64,000 nucleotides of DNA from Burkholderia gladioli (GTDB lineage Bacteria > Pseudomonadota > Gammaproteobacteria > Burkholderiales > Burkholderiaceae): positions 310,001-374,000 of the forward strand of contig NZ_CP009322.1 in NCBI RefSeq assembly GCF_000959725.1. The letters are read 5' to 3'. The notes under the pieces are model-generated. The model saw only the letters and a list, made by a program, of their open reading frames with translations. It had not been told where the DNA came from and ran no database searches. Of the stretch, positions 35,758-45,974 are shown one piece after another; the stretch's first letter is position 1, and each line of letters opens with the position of its first letter. A program made the position numbers and the translations under genes.

Positions 35758-36774
35758 ATGAAGGCAAGCGCAATACGCACCCTGCCGCGCAGCGGGCTGA
35801 CGCTGACGGCGCTCGGTCTCGGCTGCTCGCAGTTCGGCGGCCTCTACCAGCCGATGGCGGCCGCCGATGCCGCCGCGCTGGCCGAGGCCGCCTGGTCCGC
35901 GGGCCTGCGCTACTTCGATACCGCGCCGTTCTACGGCTACACGCTGTCCGAGCGGCGCGTCGGGCAGGCGCTCGGCGCGCGCGAGCGCGGCGCCTATACG
36001 CTGAGCACGAAGGTGGGCCGGCTGATGCGCCCCGACGCCAGCGTCAGGCCCGGCGACGACAACTGGGCCGAGCCGCTGCCGTTTCGCCCGGTGTTCGACT
36101 ACAGCTACGACGGCATCATGCGCTCCCACGAGGACAGCCTGCAGCGTCTCGGGCTGGCACGCATCGACCTGCTCTACGTGCACGACATCGGCCGCATGAC
36201 CCATGGTGGGCAGCACGAGCGGCACTGGGCGCAACTGACCGAGGGCGGCGGTTTTCGCGCCTTGCTGGCGTTGCGCGCCGGCGGCGAGATCGGCGGCATC
36301 GGGCTGGGCGTCAACGAATGGGAAGTGGCCGCCGACGCGCTCGACGAGGTCGAGCTCGACGCGATCCTGCTGGCGGGCCGCTACACGCTGCTGGAGCAGA
36401 GCGCGCTGGCGCCCCTGCTCGACGCCTGCTCGCGCCTGGGCACCGCGATCGTCGTCGGCGGCGTTTTCAATTCGGGCGTGCTGGTCGGCAACGGCAAGTT
36501 CAACTATGCGCGGGCACCCGCCGACGTCCTGGAAAAGGTCGGCCGGCTGTCGGCCGCGTGCGCGCGCTTCGAGGTGCCGCTGCCCGCGGCCGCGCTGCAA
36601 TTTCCCTTCGCGCATCCGGCCGTGGTGTCGTGCCTGGTCGGTGCGAGCGATGCGTCGCAACTGCAGCAGAACATCGCCTGGCTGGAACGGCCGATACCCG
36701 CCGGGTTCTGGCGCGCGCTGCGCGAGGCCGGGCTGGTCGATGCCCGCGCGCCGCTGCCCGAAGGGGCGACATGA
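35758..36774 (+). CDS. aldo/keto reductase family sugar 1-dehydrogenase (L-galactose/L-fucose dehydrogenase-like)
   Basis: This 338-residue AKR-fold enzyme is of the pyridoxal/L-fucose/L-galactose dehydrogenase group, which oxidises an aldose at C1 to its lactone. The catalytic tetrad is visible: Asp and Tyr in YFDTAPFYGYTLSERRVG, Lys in LSTKVGRLM, and His in LLYVHDIGR. N-terminal LGLGCSQFGGLYQP is typical. It follows the binding-protein gene by 84 bp. With the downstream L-galactonate-type dehydrogenase it makes L-galactose to L-galactonolactone the best-fitting reaction. L-fucose or D-arabinose would need enzymes not seen here. Confidence 0.85.
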   Translation: MKASAIRTLPRSGLTLTALGLGCSQFGGLYQPMAAADAAALAEAAWSAGLRYFDTAPFYGYTLSERRVGQALGARERGAYTLSTKVGRLMRPDASVRPGDDNWAEPLPFRPVFDYSYDGIMRSHEDSLQRLGLARIDLLYVHDIGRMTHGGQHERHWAQLTEGGGFRALLALRAGGEIGGIGLGVNEWEVAADALDEVELDAILLAGRYTLLEQSALAPLLDACSRLGTAIVVGGVFNSGVLVGNGKFNYARAPADVLEKVGRLSAACARFEVPLPAAALQFPFAHPAVVSCLVGASDASQLQQNIAWLERPIPAGFWRALREAGLVDARAPLPEGAT

Positions 36775-36861
36775 TGCTTCCCCGCCCAGCCTTCCAAGCC
36801 GGCCGTCCAGCGTGTCGGCGTGCCAGGCCCCCGATTGTTTTCCGCTCATGAGGACCTCTAC

Positions 36862-37872
36862 ATGCTTAGCGTCATCTGCGAATCTCCCGGCGTGCTGCGC
36901 GCGCACCAATCCGAGCTGCCCGAGCGCAAGGCGGGCGAGGTGCTGCTGCGCGTGAGCCGCGTCGGTATCTGCGGTACCGACCTCCATATCTTCACCGGCA
37001 ACCAGCCCTACCTCGAATATCCGCGCGTGATGGGCCACGAGCTGTCCGGGGTGGTCGTCGAGGCCGACGGCGATGCCGGGCTCGCGGCCGGCGACGGCGT
37101 GTACGTGATGCCCTATCTGTCCTGCGGGCACTGCGTGGCTTGCCGACAGGGCAAGACCAACTGCTGCGTGAACATCAAGGTGCTCGGCGTGCATCGCGAC
37201 GGCGCGATGACCGAGTACCTGAGCGTGCCGGCCCAGTTCGTCCACAAGGCCGAAGGCGTGTCGCTCGACCAGGCGGCCATGCTCGAATTCCTCGCGATCG
37301 GCGCGCATGCGGTGCGGCGCGCCAGGGTGGAGGCGGGGCAGCGGGTGCTGGTGGTGGGCGCCGGGCCGATCGGCATGGCGGCCATGATCTTCGCGAAGCT
37401 GCGCGGCGGCAAGGTCGTGTGTCTGGACACGCGCGCCGACCGGCTCGAATTCTGCCGCTCGCAGCTCGACGTGGACGCCGCCGTGCCGGTCGGTCCCGAC
37501 GACACGGCGCGGCTTTCATCGCTGACGAACGGCGAGTTCTTCGACGTGGTGTTCGATGCCACCGGCAATGTCGACGCGATGAACCGCGGCTTCGGCTTCG
37601 TGGCGCACGGCGGCACCTACACGCTCATTTCGATCGTGCCCGGCACGATCAGCTTTTCCGATCCGGAGTTCCACAAGCGGGAGACCACCCTGCTCGCCAG
37701 CCGCAACGCCACCGCCGAGGATTTCGAAACGGTGCTCGAGGCGATGCGTGCCGGCCGGATTCCCGACCAGGCGCTCAACACGCATCGACTGCGCCTGGCC
37801 GAGCTGCCCGATACGTTTCCGCGTTTGCTCGAACCGGGGCAAACGGTGGTGAAGGCGCTGGTCGAATGCTGA
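36862..37872 (+). CDS. zinc alcohol dehydrogenase, L-galactonate 5-dehydrogenase-like
   Basis: This 336-residue medium-chain dehydrogenase carries the catalytic zinc region VGICGTDLHIFTGNQP and GHELSG. The structural-zinc cysteine loop is LSCGHCVACRQGKTNCC, and the Rossmann motif is VLVVGAGPIGMAAMIFAK. The segment FSDPEFHKRETTLLASRNAT closely follows my recollection of E. coli YjjN/LgoD, which oxidises L-galactonate to D-tagaturonate. GAGG sits 8 nt before the ATG at 36862. It lies between the aldose dehydrogenase and the tagaturonate reductase-like genes, exactly where that reaction is needed. Confidence 0.88.
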   Translation: MLSVICESPGVLRAHQSELPERKAGEVLLRVSRVGICGTDLHIFTGNQPYLEYPRVMGHELSGVVVEADGDAGLAAGDGVYVMPYLSCGHCVACRQGKTNCCVNIKVLGVHRDGAMTEYLSVPAQFVHKAEGVSLDQAAMLEFLAIGAHAVRRARVEAGQRVLVVGAGPIGMAAMIFAKLRGGKVVCLDTRADRLEFCRSQLDVDAAVPVGPDDTARLSSLTNGEFFDVVFDATGNVDAMNRGFGFVAHGGTYTLISIVPGTISFSDPEFHKRETTLLASRNATAEDFETVLEAMRAGRIPDQALNTHRLRLAELPDTFPRLLEPGQTVVKALVEC

Positions 37873-37903
37873 AGCGCGCCGCCGCTCGACCAGGACGGCC
37901 TGC

Positions 37904-39064
37904 ATGAGTACACCGATCCTTCAATTCGGCACCAGCCGTTTCCTGCTGGCGCACGTCGCGCTGTTCGTCTCGGAGGCGCTGGCGCGCGGCGATGCGATCG
38001 GCGCCATCGGCATCGTGCAGACCACCGCCAACCCGGCGAGCCGCGCACGAATCGCGGCCCTGGCCGGCACCGGCCGCTACCCGGTGCATATACAGGGCCG
38101 CGAAGACGGCCGCGTGGTGGACCGCCGGGTCGAATGCACGGCGGTGCGCCATGCCTGGACGGCCGATACCGACTGGGCCGCGATCCGTCGCGTGGCGATC
38201 GAGGAGGCGCGCGTCATCGTCTCGAATACCGGCGACGCCGGCTACGCGCTCGACGAGCACGACTCGACCGAACTGCTCGCCGACGAGACGCGGGTGCCGC
38301 GCAGCTATCCCGCGAAGCTGCTGGTGCTGCTGCATGCGCGCTGGCGCGAGCGGCCAGAGCATGGCGTGTCGCTCTATCCGTGCGAGCTGATCGAGCGCAA
38401 TGGCGACACCTTGCGCGATATCGTGCTCGGCCTGGCCCGGGGATGGACGCTGCCCGAATCGTTCCTCCACTATCTGGAGACGCATTGCGTGTGGGTGAAT
38501 TCGCTGGTCGACCGCATCGTGTCGGCGCCTCTCGAGCCGGTCGGCGCGGTGGCGGAGCCTTACGCGCTGTGGGCGATCGAGCGACGCGCGGGTATGACGC
38601 TGCCCTGCATCCACGAACAGATCGTGCTCACCGACGAACTGAGCCGCCATGCACGGCTCAAGCTGTTTTTCCTCAACCTCGGCCATACCTGGCTGGCCGG
38701 ACAGTGGCTCGGCGAGCGTCGTGCCGAGAATGAAACCGTGCTCGACGCAATGCGCACGCCCCGCGTGCGCGAGGCGCTGGAGAGCGTGTGGCACGACGAG
38801 GTCTTGCCGGTGTTCGGCGCGCTGGCCTTGCAGGGTGATGCGCAAGCCTATCTCGACACGGTACGCGAGCGATTCCTGAACCCTTTCCTCGCGCATCGCA
38901 TCGCCGACATTGCCGTCAATCATCGGCAGAAGGTCGAACGCCGGGTCTTGCCACTCGTCGAGCTGGCCGAGTCCCTGTCCTTGCCGACGGCGCAGCCGCG
39001 CTTGAGGCAAATGCTGGCGGAGCACGGGCTGTCTTCGTCCGGCAAAGGAGTGCTTGCATCATGA
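37904..39064 (+). CDS. mannitol dehydrogenase family oxidoreductase (tagaturonate reductase-like)
   Basis: This 386-residue NAD-dependent polyol dehydrogenase belongs to the family of UxaB, UxuB and MtlD. The N-terminal ILQFGTSRFLLAHVALFVSE is the family's nucleotide-binding motif. VWVNSLVDRIVSAPLEP and LKLFFLNLGHTWLAGQWLG correspond to the catalytic domain. It is about 100 residues shorter than UxaB. It lies upstream of altronate dehydratase with an ATGA overlap, so reduction of D-tagaturonate to D-altronate is the natural assignment. Confidence 0.82.
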   Translation: MSTPILQFGTSRFLLAHVALFVSEALARGDAIGAIGIVQTTANPASRARIAALAGTGRYPVHIQGREDGRVVDRRVECTAVRHAWTADTDWAAIRRVAIEEARVIVSNTGDAGYALDEHDSTELLADETRVPRSYPAKLLVLLHARWRERPEHGVSLYPCELIERNGDTLRDIVLGLARGWTLPESFLHYLETHCVWVNSLVDRIVSAPLEPVGAVAEPYALWAIERRAGMTLPCIHEQIVLTDELSRHARLKLFFLNLGHTWLAGQWLGERRAENETVLDAMRTPRVREALESVWHDEVLPVFGALALQGDAQAYLDTVRERFLNPFLAHRIADIAVNHRQKVERRVLPLVELAESLSLPTAQPRLRQMLAEHGLSSSGKGVLAS

Positions 39065-40587
39065 AGGATCGCGATCTCATCGCGCTGCACGACGACGACA
39101 ACGTGGCGGTCGCCATGCGGGCGCTGGAAGCCGATGCGCGCCTGGAACTGAACGGCCAGGCGCTGCGGATCCGCTCGCCCATCCCTGCCGGGCACAAGCT
39201 CGCCGTGCGCGATATCGCGCGAGGCGAGCGCATCACCAAGTATCGGCAGACCATCGGCATCGCGTTGCGGGACATCGCGGCAGGCGAACACGTGCATGTG
39301 GACAATCTCGGCATGCCGCCGTTGCATCACAGCGAGGCGCAGGCAGCCGCAACGGCCCGGCACGCCGCGCCGGCTCCCCGCGCCGATACCTTCCTCGGCT
39401 ACCCGCGCGCGGACGGCCAGGCCGGCACCCGCAACTATGTCGGCGTGATTGCCAGCGTGAACTGCTCGGCCACCGTCTGCCACGCGATCGCGGACGCTTT
39501 TCGGGGCGATGCGCTCGCGGCCTTCGAGAACGTGGACGGCGTGGTGGCGATCACGCATCAGAGCGGATGCGGCATGTCCTCGGCGGGCGAGGGGATGGAC
39601 CTGCTGCGCCGCACGCTGACCGGCTATGCGCGAAATCCCAATTTCGCGAGCGTGCTGTTTGTCGGCCTGGGCTGCGAGGTGAACCAGGTGACGGGGCTGA
39701 CCGAGCAGCTCGACGCGGCGTCCGACCGGCCGGTGCGCACCCTGGTGATCCAGGACGAGGGTGGCGTGCGCGAAGCCGTGGCGCGCGGCATCGCCATCGT
39801 TCGAGAGGAACTGGAGGCCGCGAATCGCGCCACGCGCACGCCGGTGCCGGCGTCGCTGCTTAAGCTCGGGCTGCAATGCGGCGGCTCGGACGGTTATTCC
39901 GGCATCAGCGCCAACCCGGCGCTCGGCGTGGCGGTGGATCTGCTGGTGCGCAGCGGCGGCACGGCGATCCTCTCCGAGACGCCCGAGGTGTACGGCGCCG
40001 AACATCTGCTGACCGAGCGCGCCGCGTCGCCCGCGGTGGCGCGGCGCCTGATGGACAAGCTGCGCTGGTGGGAGGGCTACACGCGGCAGCACGGCGCCGA
40101 GATGAACAACAACCCCTCGCCGGGGAACAAGGCCGGCGGCATCACCACCATCCTCGAGAAATCGCTCGGCGCGGTGTCGAAGGCGGGGAGCTCGCCGCTG
40201 GAGGCGGTGTACGACTACGCGGAGCCGGTGCGCGGCAAGGGGCTCGTGTTCATGGACACGCCCGGCTACGATCCGGTCTCGGCGACAGGCCAGATCGCCG
40301 GCGGCGCGAATCTCGTGTGCTTTACCACCGGCCGTGGTTCGGTGTTCGGCTCGAAGCCGGTACCCACCCTCAAGATCGTCACCACGACCGCGCTGTTCGA
40401 GCGGATGCGCACCGACATGGATTTCAACAGCGGCGTGATCGTCGACGGGACGCTCGATGTCGAGGAGGCCGGCGCGCATCTCTATCGGCTGATCCTGGAG
40501 GTCGCCTCGGGGCGCCGGACCTGCAGCGAGGACAACGGCGTGGGCGAGCGCGAGTTCGTGCCCTGGTTGCGCGGCGCGGTGATGTAA
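39061..40587 (+). CDS. uxaA: altronate dehydratase (full-length, UxaA-like)
   Basis: This 508-residue enzyme dehydrates D-altronate to 2-keto-3-deoxy-D-gluconate. The N-terminal SAF domain (residues ~1-90; DIARGERITKYRQTIGIALR, DIAAGEHVHVDNLG) is followed by the dehydratase core. Core motifs are GYPRADGQAGTRNYVGVIAS, NVDGVVAITHQSGCGMSSAG, CGGSDGYSGISANPALGVAV and ETPEVYGAEHLLTERA. NNPSPGNKAGGITTILEKSL is also conserved. The start overlaps the preceding stop by 4 bp. It is the last gene of the sugar operon; the kinase and aldolase for the product are not in the window. Confidence 0.93.
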   Translation: MKDRDLIALHDDDNVAVAMRALEADARLELNGQALRIRSPIPAGHKLAVRDIARGERITKYRQTIGIALRDIAAGEHVHVDNLGMPPLHHSEAQAAATARHAAPAPRADTFLGYPRADGQAGTRNYVGVIASVNCSATVCHAIADAFRGDALAAFENVDGVVAITHQSGCGMSSAGEGMDLLRRTLTGYARNPNFASVLFVGLGCEVNQVTGLTEQLDAASDRPVRTLVIQDEGGVREAVARGIAIVREELEAANRATRTPVPASLLKLGLQCGGSDGYSGISANPALGVAVDLLVRSGGTAILSETPEVYGAEHLLTERAASPAVARRLMDKLRWWEGYTRQHGAEMNNNPSPGNKAGGITTILEKSLGAVSKAGSSPLEAVYDYAEPVRGKGLVFMDTPGYDPVSATGQIAGGANLVCFTTGRGSVFGSKPVPTLKIVTTTALFERMRTDMDFNSGVIVDGTLDVEEAGAHLYRLILEVASGRRTCSEDNGVGEREFVPWLRGAVM

Positions 40588-40661
40588 GGGCGGTGCCGGC
40601 GCCGGCGGCCCGGCCGGATTGATCGAGCCGATGGCGCGACGTCGCGCCGGTGTTGCGTCGC

Positions 40662-40678
40662 TGTTCCGAAACGAAACA
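40662..40678. promoter_or_regulatory. candidate upstream activator site for the AcoR-type regulator
   Basis: TGTTCCG (40662-40668) and CGAAACA (40672-40678) form a near-perfect dyad with a 3-nt centre. It is about 80 bp upstream of the -24 element. TGT/ACA-ended dyads of this kind are typical binding sites for GAF-AAA-Fis activators (family knowledge). Confidence 0.5.
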
Positions 40679-40750
40679 ACTTTGCTGGTCGGCAACAACC
40701 GGGATCGCGCCCCGACGTCGGAGCGCCTTGCCGGACGGGGCCCCGTTGCC

Positions 40751-40766
40751 TGGTACGGTTCCTGCA
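40751..40766 (+). promoter_or_regulatory. sigma-54 promoter of the alcohol dehydrogenase operon
   Basis: TGGTACG-GTTC-CTGCA: GG at 40752-40753 and GC at 40764-40765 are separated by exactly ten bases, the required -24/-12 geometry. It lies 47 bp before the iron alcohol dehydrogenase start and matches the presence of a sigma-54 activator gene downstream. Confidence 0.7.
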
Positions 40767-40813
40767 AGGGAGTGTGTGGCATCCGCAATGCCCCACATAA
40801 CCTTGGAGACGAC

Positions 40814-41986
40814 ATGAGCTACCTGAGCATCGCCGATCGCACCGACAGTTTCTTCATTCCCTGCGTCACCCTGATCGGGCCCGGCTGCGCCCGCGAGGCC
40901 GGCACGCGCGCCAAGTCGCTCGGCGGGAGCAAGGCGCTGATCGTGACCGACGCCGGCCTGCACAAGATGGGCCTGTCCGAACTGATCGCCGGCTACCTGC
41001 GCGAAGCGGGCCTGCAAGCCGTGATCTTCGCGGGTGCCGAACCCAATCCCACCGACATCAACGTCCACGACGGCGTGACGCTGTACCAGCAGGCAGGCTG
41101 CGATTTCATCGTGTCGCTGGGCGGCGGCTCCTCGCACGATTGCGCGAAGGGAATCGGCCTCGTCACGGCCGGCGGCGGCCACATCCGCGATTACGAAGGC
41201 GTCGACAAATCCAGCGTGCCGATGACGCCTCTGATATCGATCAATACGACAGCGGGCACGGCCGCGGAAATGACGCGTTTCTGCATCATCACGAACTCCA
41301 GCAACCACGTGAAGATGGCGATCGTCGACTGGCGCTGCACGCCGCTGATCGCGATCGACGACCCCCGGCTGATGGTGGCGATGCCGCCGGCCCTGACCGC
41401 CGCCACCGGCATGGACGCGCTGACCCACGCCGTCGAGGCCTATGTCTCGACGGCGGCCACGCCGATCACCGACGCCTGCGCCGAGAAGGCGATCGAACTG
41501 ATCGGCCAATGGCTGCCGAAGGCAGTGGCCAACGGCGAATCGATGGAAGCGCGCGCCGCCATGTGCTACGCGCAATATCTCGCCGGCATGGCGTTCAACA
41601 ACGCCTCGCTGGGTTACGTCCACGCCATGGCGCACCAGCTCGGCGGCTTCTACAACCTGCCGCACGGCGTGTGCAACGCGATCCTGCTGCCGCACGTCTC
41701 GGAGTTCAACCTGATCGCCGCGCCGGAGCGCTTCGCGCGCATCGCCTCGCTGCTCGGCGAGCGCACCGAGGGCGTATCCGTCAACGATGCCGCCGCCTCG
41801 GCGGTGGCGGCGATCCGGCGCCTGTCCGCTTCGGTGGGCATTCCGTCGGGCCTGGCCGGGCTCGGCGTGAAGGCCGGGGACCACGAGCTGATGGCGACCA
41901 ACGCGCAGAAGGACGCCTGCATGCTGACCAACCCGCGCAAGGCGACCCTGCCCCAGGTGATCGCGATCTTCGAAGCGGCCATGTAG
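40814..41986 (+). CDS. iron-containing alcohol dehydrogenase
   Basis: This 390-residue group III alcohol dehydrogenase has the NAD site [20 protein letters not shown]. Metal ligands are in [20 protein letters not shown] and [20 protein letters not shown]. The start follows GGAG (40805-40808). A sigma-54 promoter and a dyad lie in front. The aldehyde dehydrogenase after it, separated by a strong hairpin, would oxidise the aldehyde. The pair probably oxidises ethanol or another short alcohol to the acid; the exact substrate cannot be read from sequence. Confidence 0.92.
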   Translation: MSYLSIADRTDSFFIPCVTLIGPGCAREAGTRAKSLGGSKALIVTDAGLHKMGLSELIAGYLREAGLQAVIFAGAEPNPTDINVHDGVTLYQQAGCDFIVSLGGGSSHDCAKGIGLVTAGGGHIRDYEGVDKSSVPMTPLISINTTAGTAAEMTRFCIITNSSNHVKMAIVDWRCTPLIAIDDPRLMVAMPPALTAATGMDALTHAVEAYVSTAATPITDACAEKAIELIGQWLPKAVANGESMEARAAMCYAQYLAGMAFNNASLGYVHAMAHQLGGFYNLPHGVCNAILLPHVSEFNLIAAPERFARIASLLGERTEGVSVNDAAASAVAAIRRLSASVGIPSGLAGLGVKAGDHELMATNAQKDACMLTNPRKATLPQVIAIFEAAM

Positions 41987-42050
41987 GCCCGTGCCTGCCT
42001 CGCCGGCCAGGCCGCGAGGGAGCGTCCTCCATGCGCGAGGCCCGCGCGCC

Positions 42051-42087
42051 GCGGATGTGGCGCGCGGATTGCCCGCGCCACATCCGC
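42051..42087 (+). repeat. 14-bp perfect hairpin between ADH and ALDH genes
   Basis: GCGGATGTGGCGCG (42051-42064) and CGCGCCACATCCGC (42074-42087) flank a 9-nt loop. The stem ends 4 nt before AGGA and 15 nt before the aldehyde dehydrogenase ATG. No T tract follows, so it may stabilise the upstream message or tune translation of the second gene. Confidence 0.6.
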
Positions 42088-42102
42088 ACAACAGGAATGC
42101 AC

Positions 42103-43629
42103 ATGAATCCGTTTGACCTCGAGCGCCACGGCCTCGACATCGAGTATCCGTATCGTTCGCGCTACGACAACTACATCGGCGGCAAGTGGGTGCCGCCGCT
42201 GGGCGGCGAGTATTTCGACAACCTGTCGCCCATCAACGGCAAGGCCTTCTGCAGCGTGCCGCGTTCGGGCGCCGCCGATATCGATCTGGCGATCGACGCC
42301 GCGCATGCGGCGCGCCGCAAGTGGGCCAGGACCTCCGCGGCCGATCGGGCCAACCTGCTGCTGGCCGCCGCCGATCGCATGGAAAGGAACCTGCGCATGC
42401 TCGCGGTGGCCGAGACCATCGACAACGGCAAGCCGCTGCGCGAGACGATGATGGCCGACCTGCCGCTCGCGATCGACCATTTCCGCTATTTCGCGGGCTG
42501 TATCCGCGCGCAGGAGGGCGGCATCTCCGAGATCGACGAGCACACGGTCGCCTATCATTTCCACGAGCCGCTCGGCGTGGTCGGACAGATCATTCCCTGG
42601 AATTTCCCGCTGCTGATGGCGGCCTGGAAGCTCGCGCCGGCGCTTGCCGCGGGCTGCTGCGTGGTGATCAAGCCGGCCGAGCAGACGCCCGCCTCGATCC
42701 TGGTGCTCATGGAGCTGATCGGCGAGCTGTTCCCGCCCGGCACGCTGAACGTGGTGAACGGTTTCGGCAAGGAGGCGGGCGAGGCGCTCGCCACCAGCAA
42801 GCGCATCGCCAAGATCGCCTTCACCGGCTCCACGCCGGTGGGCAAGCGGATCCTGCACGCGGCCGCCGACAACCTGATCCCGTCGACGGTGGAGCTGGGC
42901 GGCAAGAGTCCGAACGTGTTCTTCGCCGACGTGCTCGACCGGGACGACGCATTCCTCGACAAGGCGCTCGAGGGCTTGGCGATGTTCGCGCTCAACCAGG
43001 GCGAGATCTGCACCTGCCCCTCGCGCGTGCTGATCCAGGAATCGATCTACGAGCGCTTCATCGAGCGGGCGATCGCGCGCGTGGAGCGCATCAAGGGCGG
43101 CAACCCGCTCGACCTCGACACGATGATCGGCGCGCAGGCATCGCGGCAGCAACTCGACAAGATCCTGTCCTACATCGACATCGGCCGCGAGGAGGGGGCG
43201 CTGTGCCTGACCGGCGGCGGCCGCGCCCAGCCCCACGCGGAACTCGACAGCGGCTTCTACGTGCAGCCCACCATGCTGCTCGGGCACAACCGGATGCGTG
43301 TGTTCCAGGAGGAGATCTTCGGGCCGGTGGCCTCGGTGATGACCTTCCGCGACGAGCAGGAAGCCATCGAGATCGCGAACGACACCTACTACGGGCTCGG
43401 CGCGGGCGTCTGGACGCGCGACGGCGCGCGCGCCTACCGCATGGGCCGGGAGATCGAGGCGGGCCGGGTCTGGACCAACTGCTATCATCTGTATCCCGCG
43501 CATGCGGCCTTCGGCGGCTACAAGCAGTCGGGCATCGGACGCGAGACGCACAAGATGGCGCTGTCGAATTACCAGCAGACGAAGTGCCTGCTGGTCAATT
43601 ACCAGCCCGACGCGCTCGGTTTCTTCTGA
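42103..43629 (+). CDS. aldehyde dehydrogenase (AldB/ExaC-like)
   Basis: This 508-residue NAD-dependent enzyme is of the acetaldehyde dehydrogenase group. The N-terminus [18 protein letters not shown] is typical. The cofactor region is [20 protein letters not shown], Glu is in [12 protein letters not shown], and Cys is in [14 protein letters not shown]. The end is [24 protein letters not shown] lies 7 nt before the chosen ATG; an ATG two codons earlier is also possible. It is second in the sigma-54-driven unit. Confidence 0.93.
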   Translation: MNPFDLERHGLDIEYPYRSRYDNYIGGKWVPPLGGEYFDNLSPINGKAFCSVPRSGAADIDLAIDAAHAARRKWARTSAADRANLLLAAADRMERNLRMLAVAETIDNGKPLRETMMADLPLAIDHFRYFAGCIRAQEGGISEIDEHTVAYHFHEPLGVVGQIIPWNFPLLMAAWKLAPALAAGCCVVIKPAEQTPASILVLMELIGELFPPGTLNVVNGFGKEAGEALATSKRIAKIAFTGSTPVGKRILHAAADNLIPSTVELGGKSPNVFFADVLDRDDAFLDKALEGLAMFALNQGEICTCPSRVLIQESIYERFIERAIARVERIKGGNPLDLDTMIGAQASRQQLDKILSYIDIGREEGALCLTGGGRAQPHAELDSGFYVQPTMLLGHNRMRVFQEEIFGPVASVMTFRDEQEAIEIANDTYYGLGAGVWTRDGARAYRMGREIEAGRVWTNCYHLYPAHAAFGGYKQSGIGRETHKMALSNYQQTKCLLVNYQPDALGFF

Positions 43630-43826
43630 TGGAAGGCGCGCGCGTCCGCGAGGGGGCGCCGCATGCGTGAGGAACTCGCCGCGGCGTGCCGTCGGCGAGC
43701 CGCCGCCGCTTCGCGCGCCGCGGGCGGCGCGCGAAGCGTTCGCCCCGGGCGCTTGCGGGGCCGCCGGCAGCACGTGGTCGCGACGGCGCCCATGCGGCAC
43801 GCCAGCAAGCCGCTCAGGAGAAGACG

Positions 43827-45824
<1,998 letters not shown>

Positions 45825-45839
45825 CGTGCCCGCGCGCGT

Positions 45840-45862
45840 GCGACGCGACTCGGCAGCGTCGC
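45840..45862. terminator. bidirectional stem-loop between convergent genes
   Basis: GCGACGC (45840-45846) pairs with GCGTCGC (45856-45862) across 9 nt, in the 150-bp gap between the convergent AcoR-type and PAP2-lipoprotein genes. T tracts are absent. Confidence 0.35.
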
Positions 45863-45974
45863 GCGGCGTCGCCCTGCACGAATGCCGCGGCGGCCCCGCG
45901 ACACGCCGACTTGCCGATGCCCGGCGCGATGCGATACCAGGCGATACCCGGCAAGGCACCGCACCGCCCGACGC

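Noticed and set aside
34762..37308. 848-codon minus-strand frame opposite the sugar operon
   Set aside because: It spans several well-defined plus-strand genes and their gaps, which a real gene would not do, and it has antisense composition.
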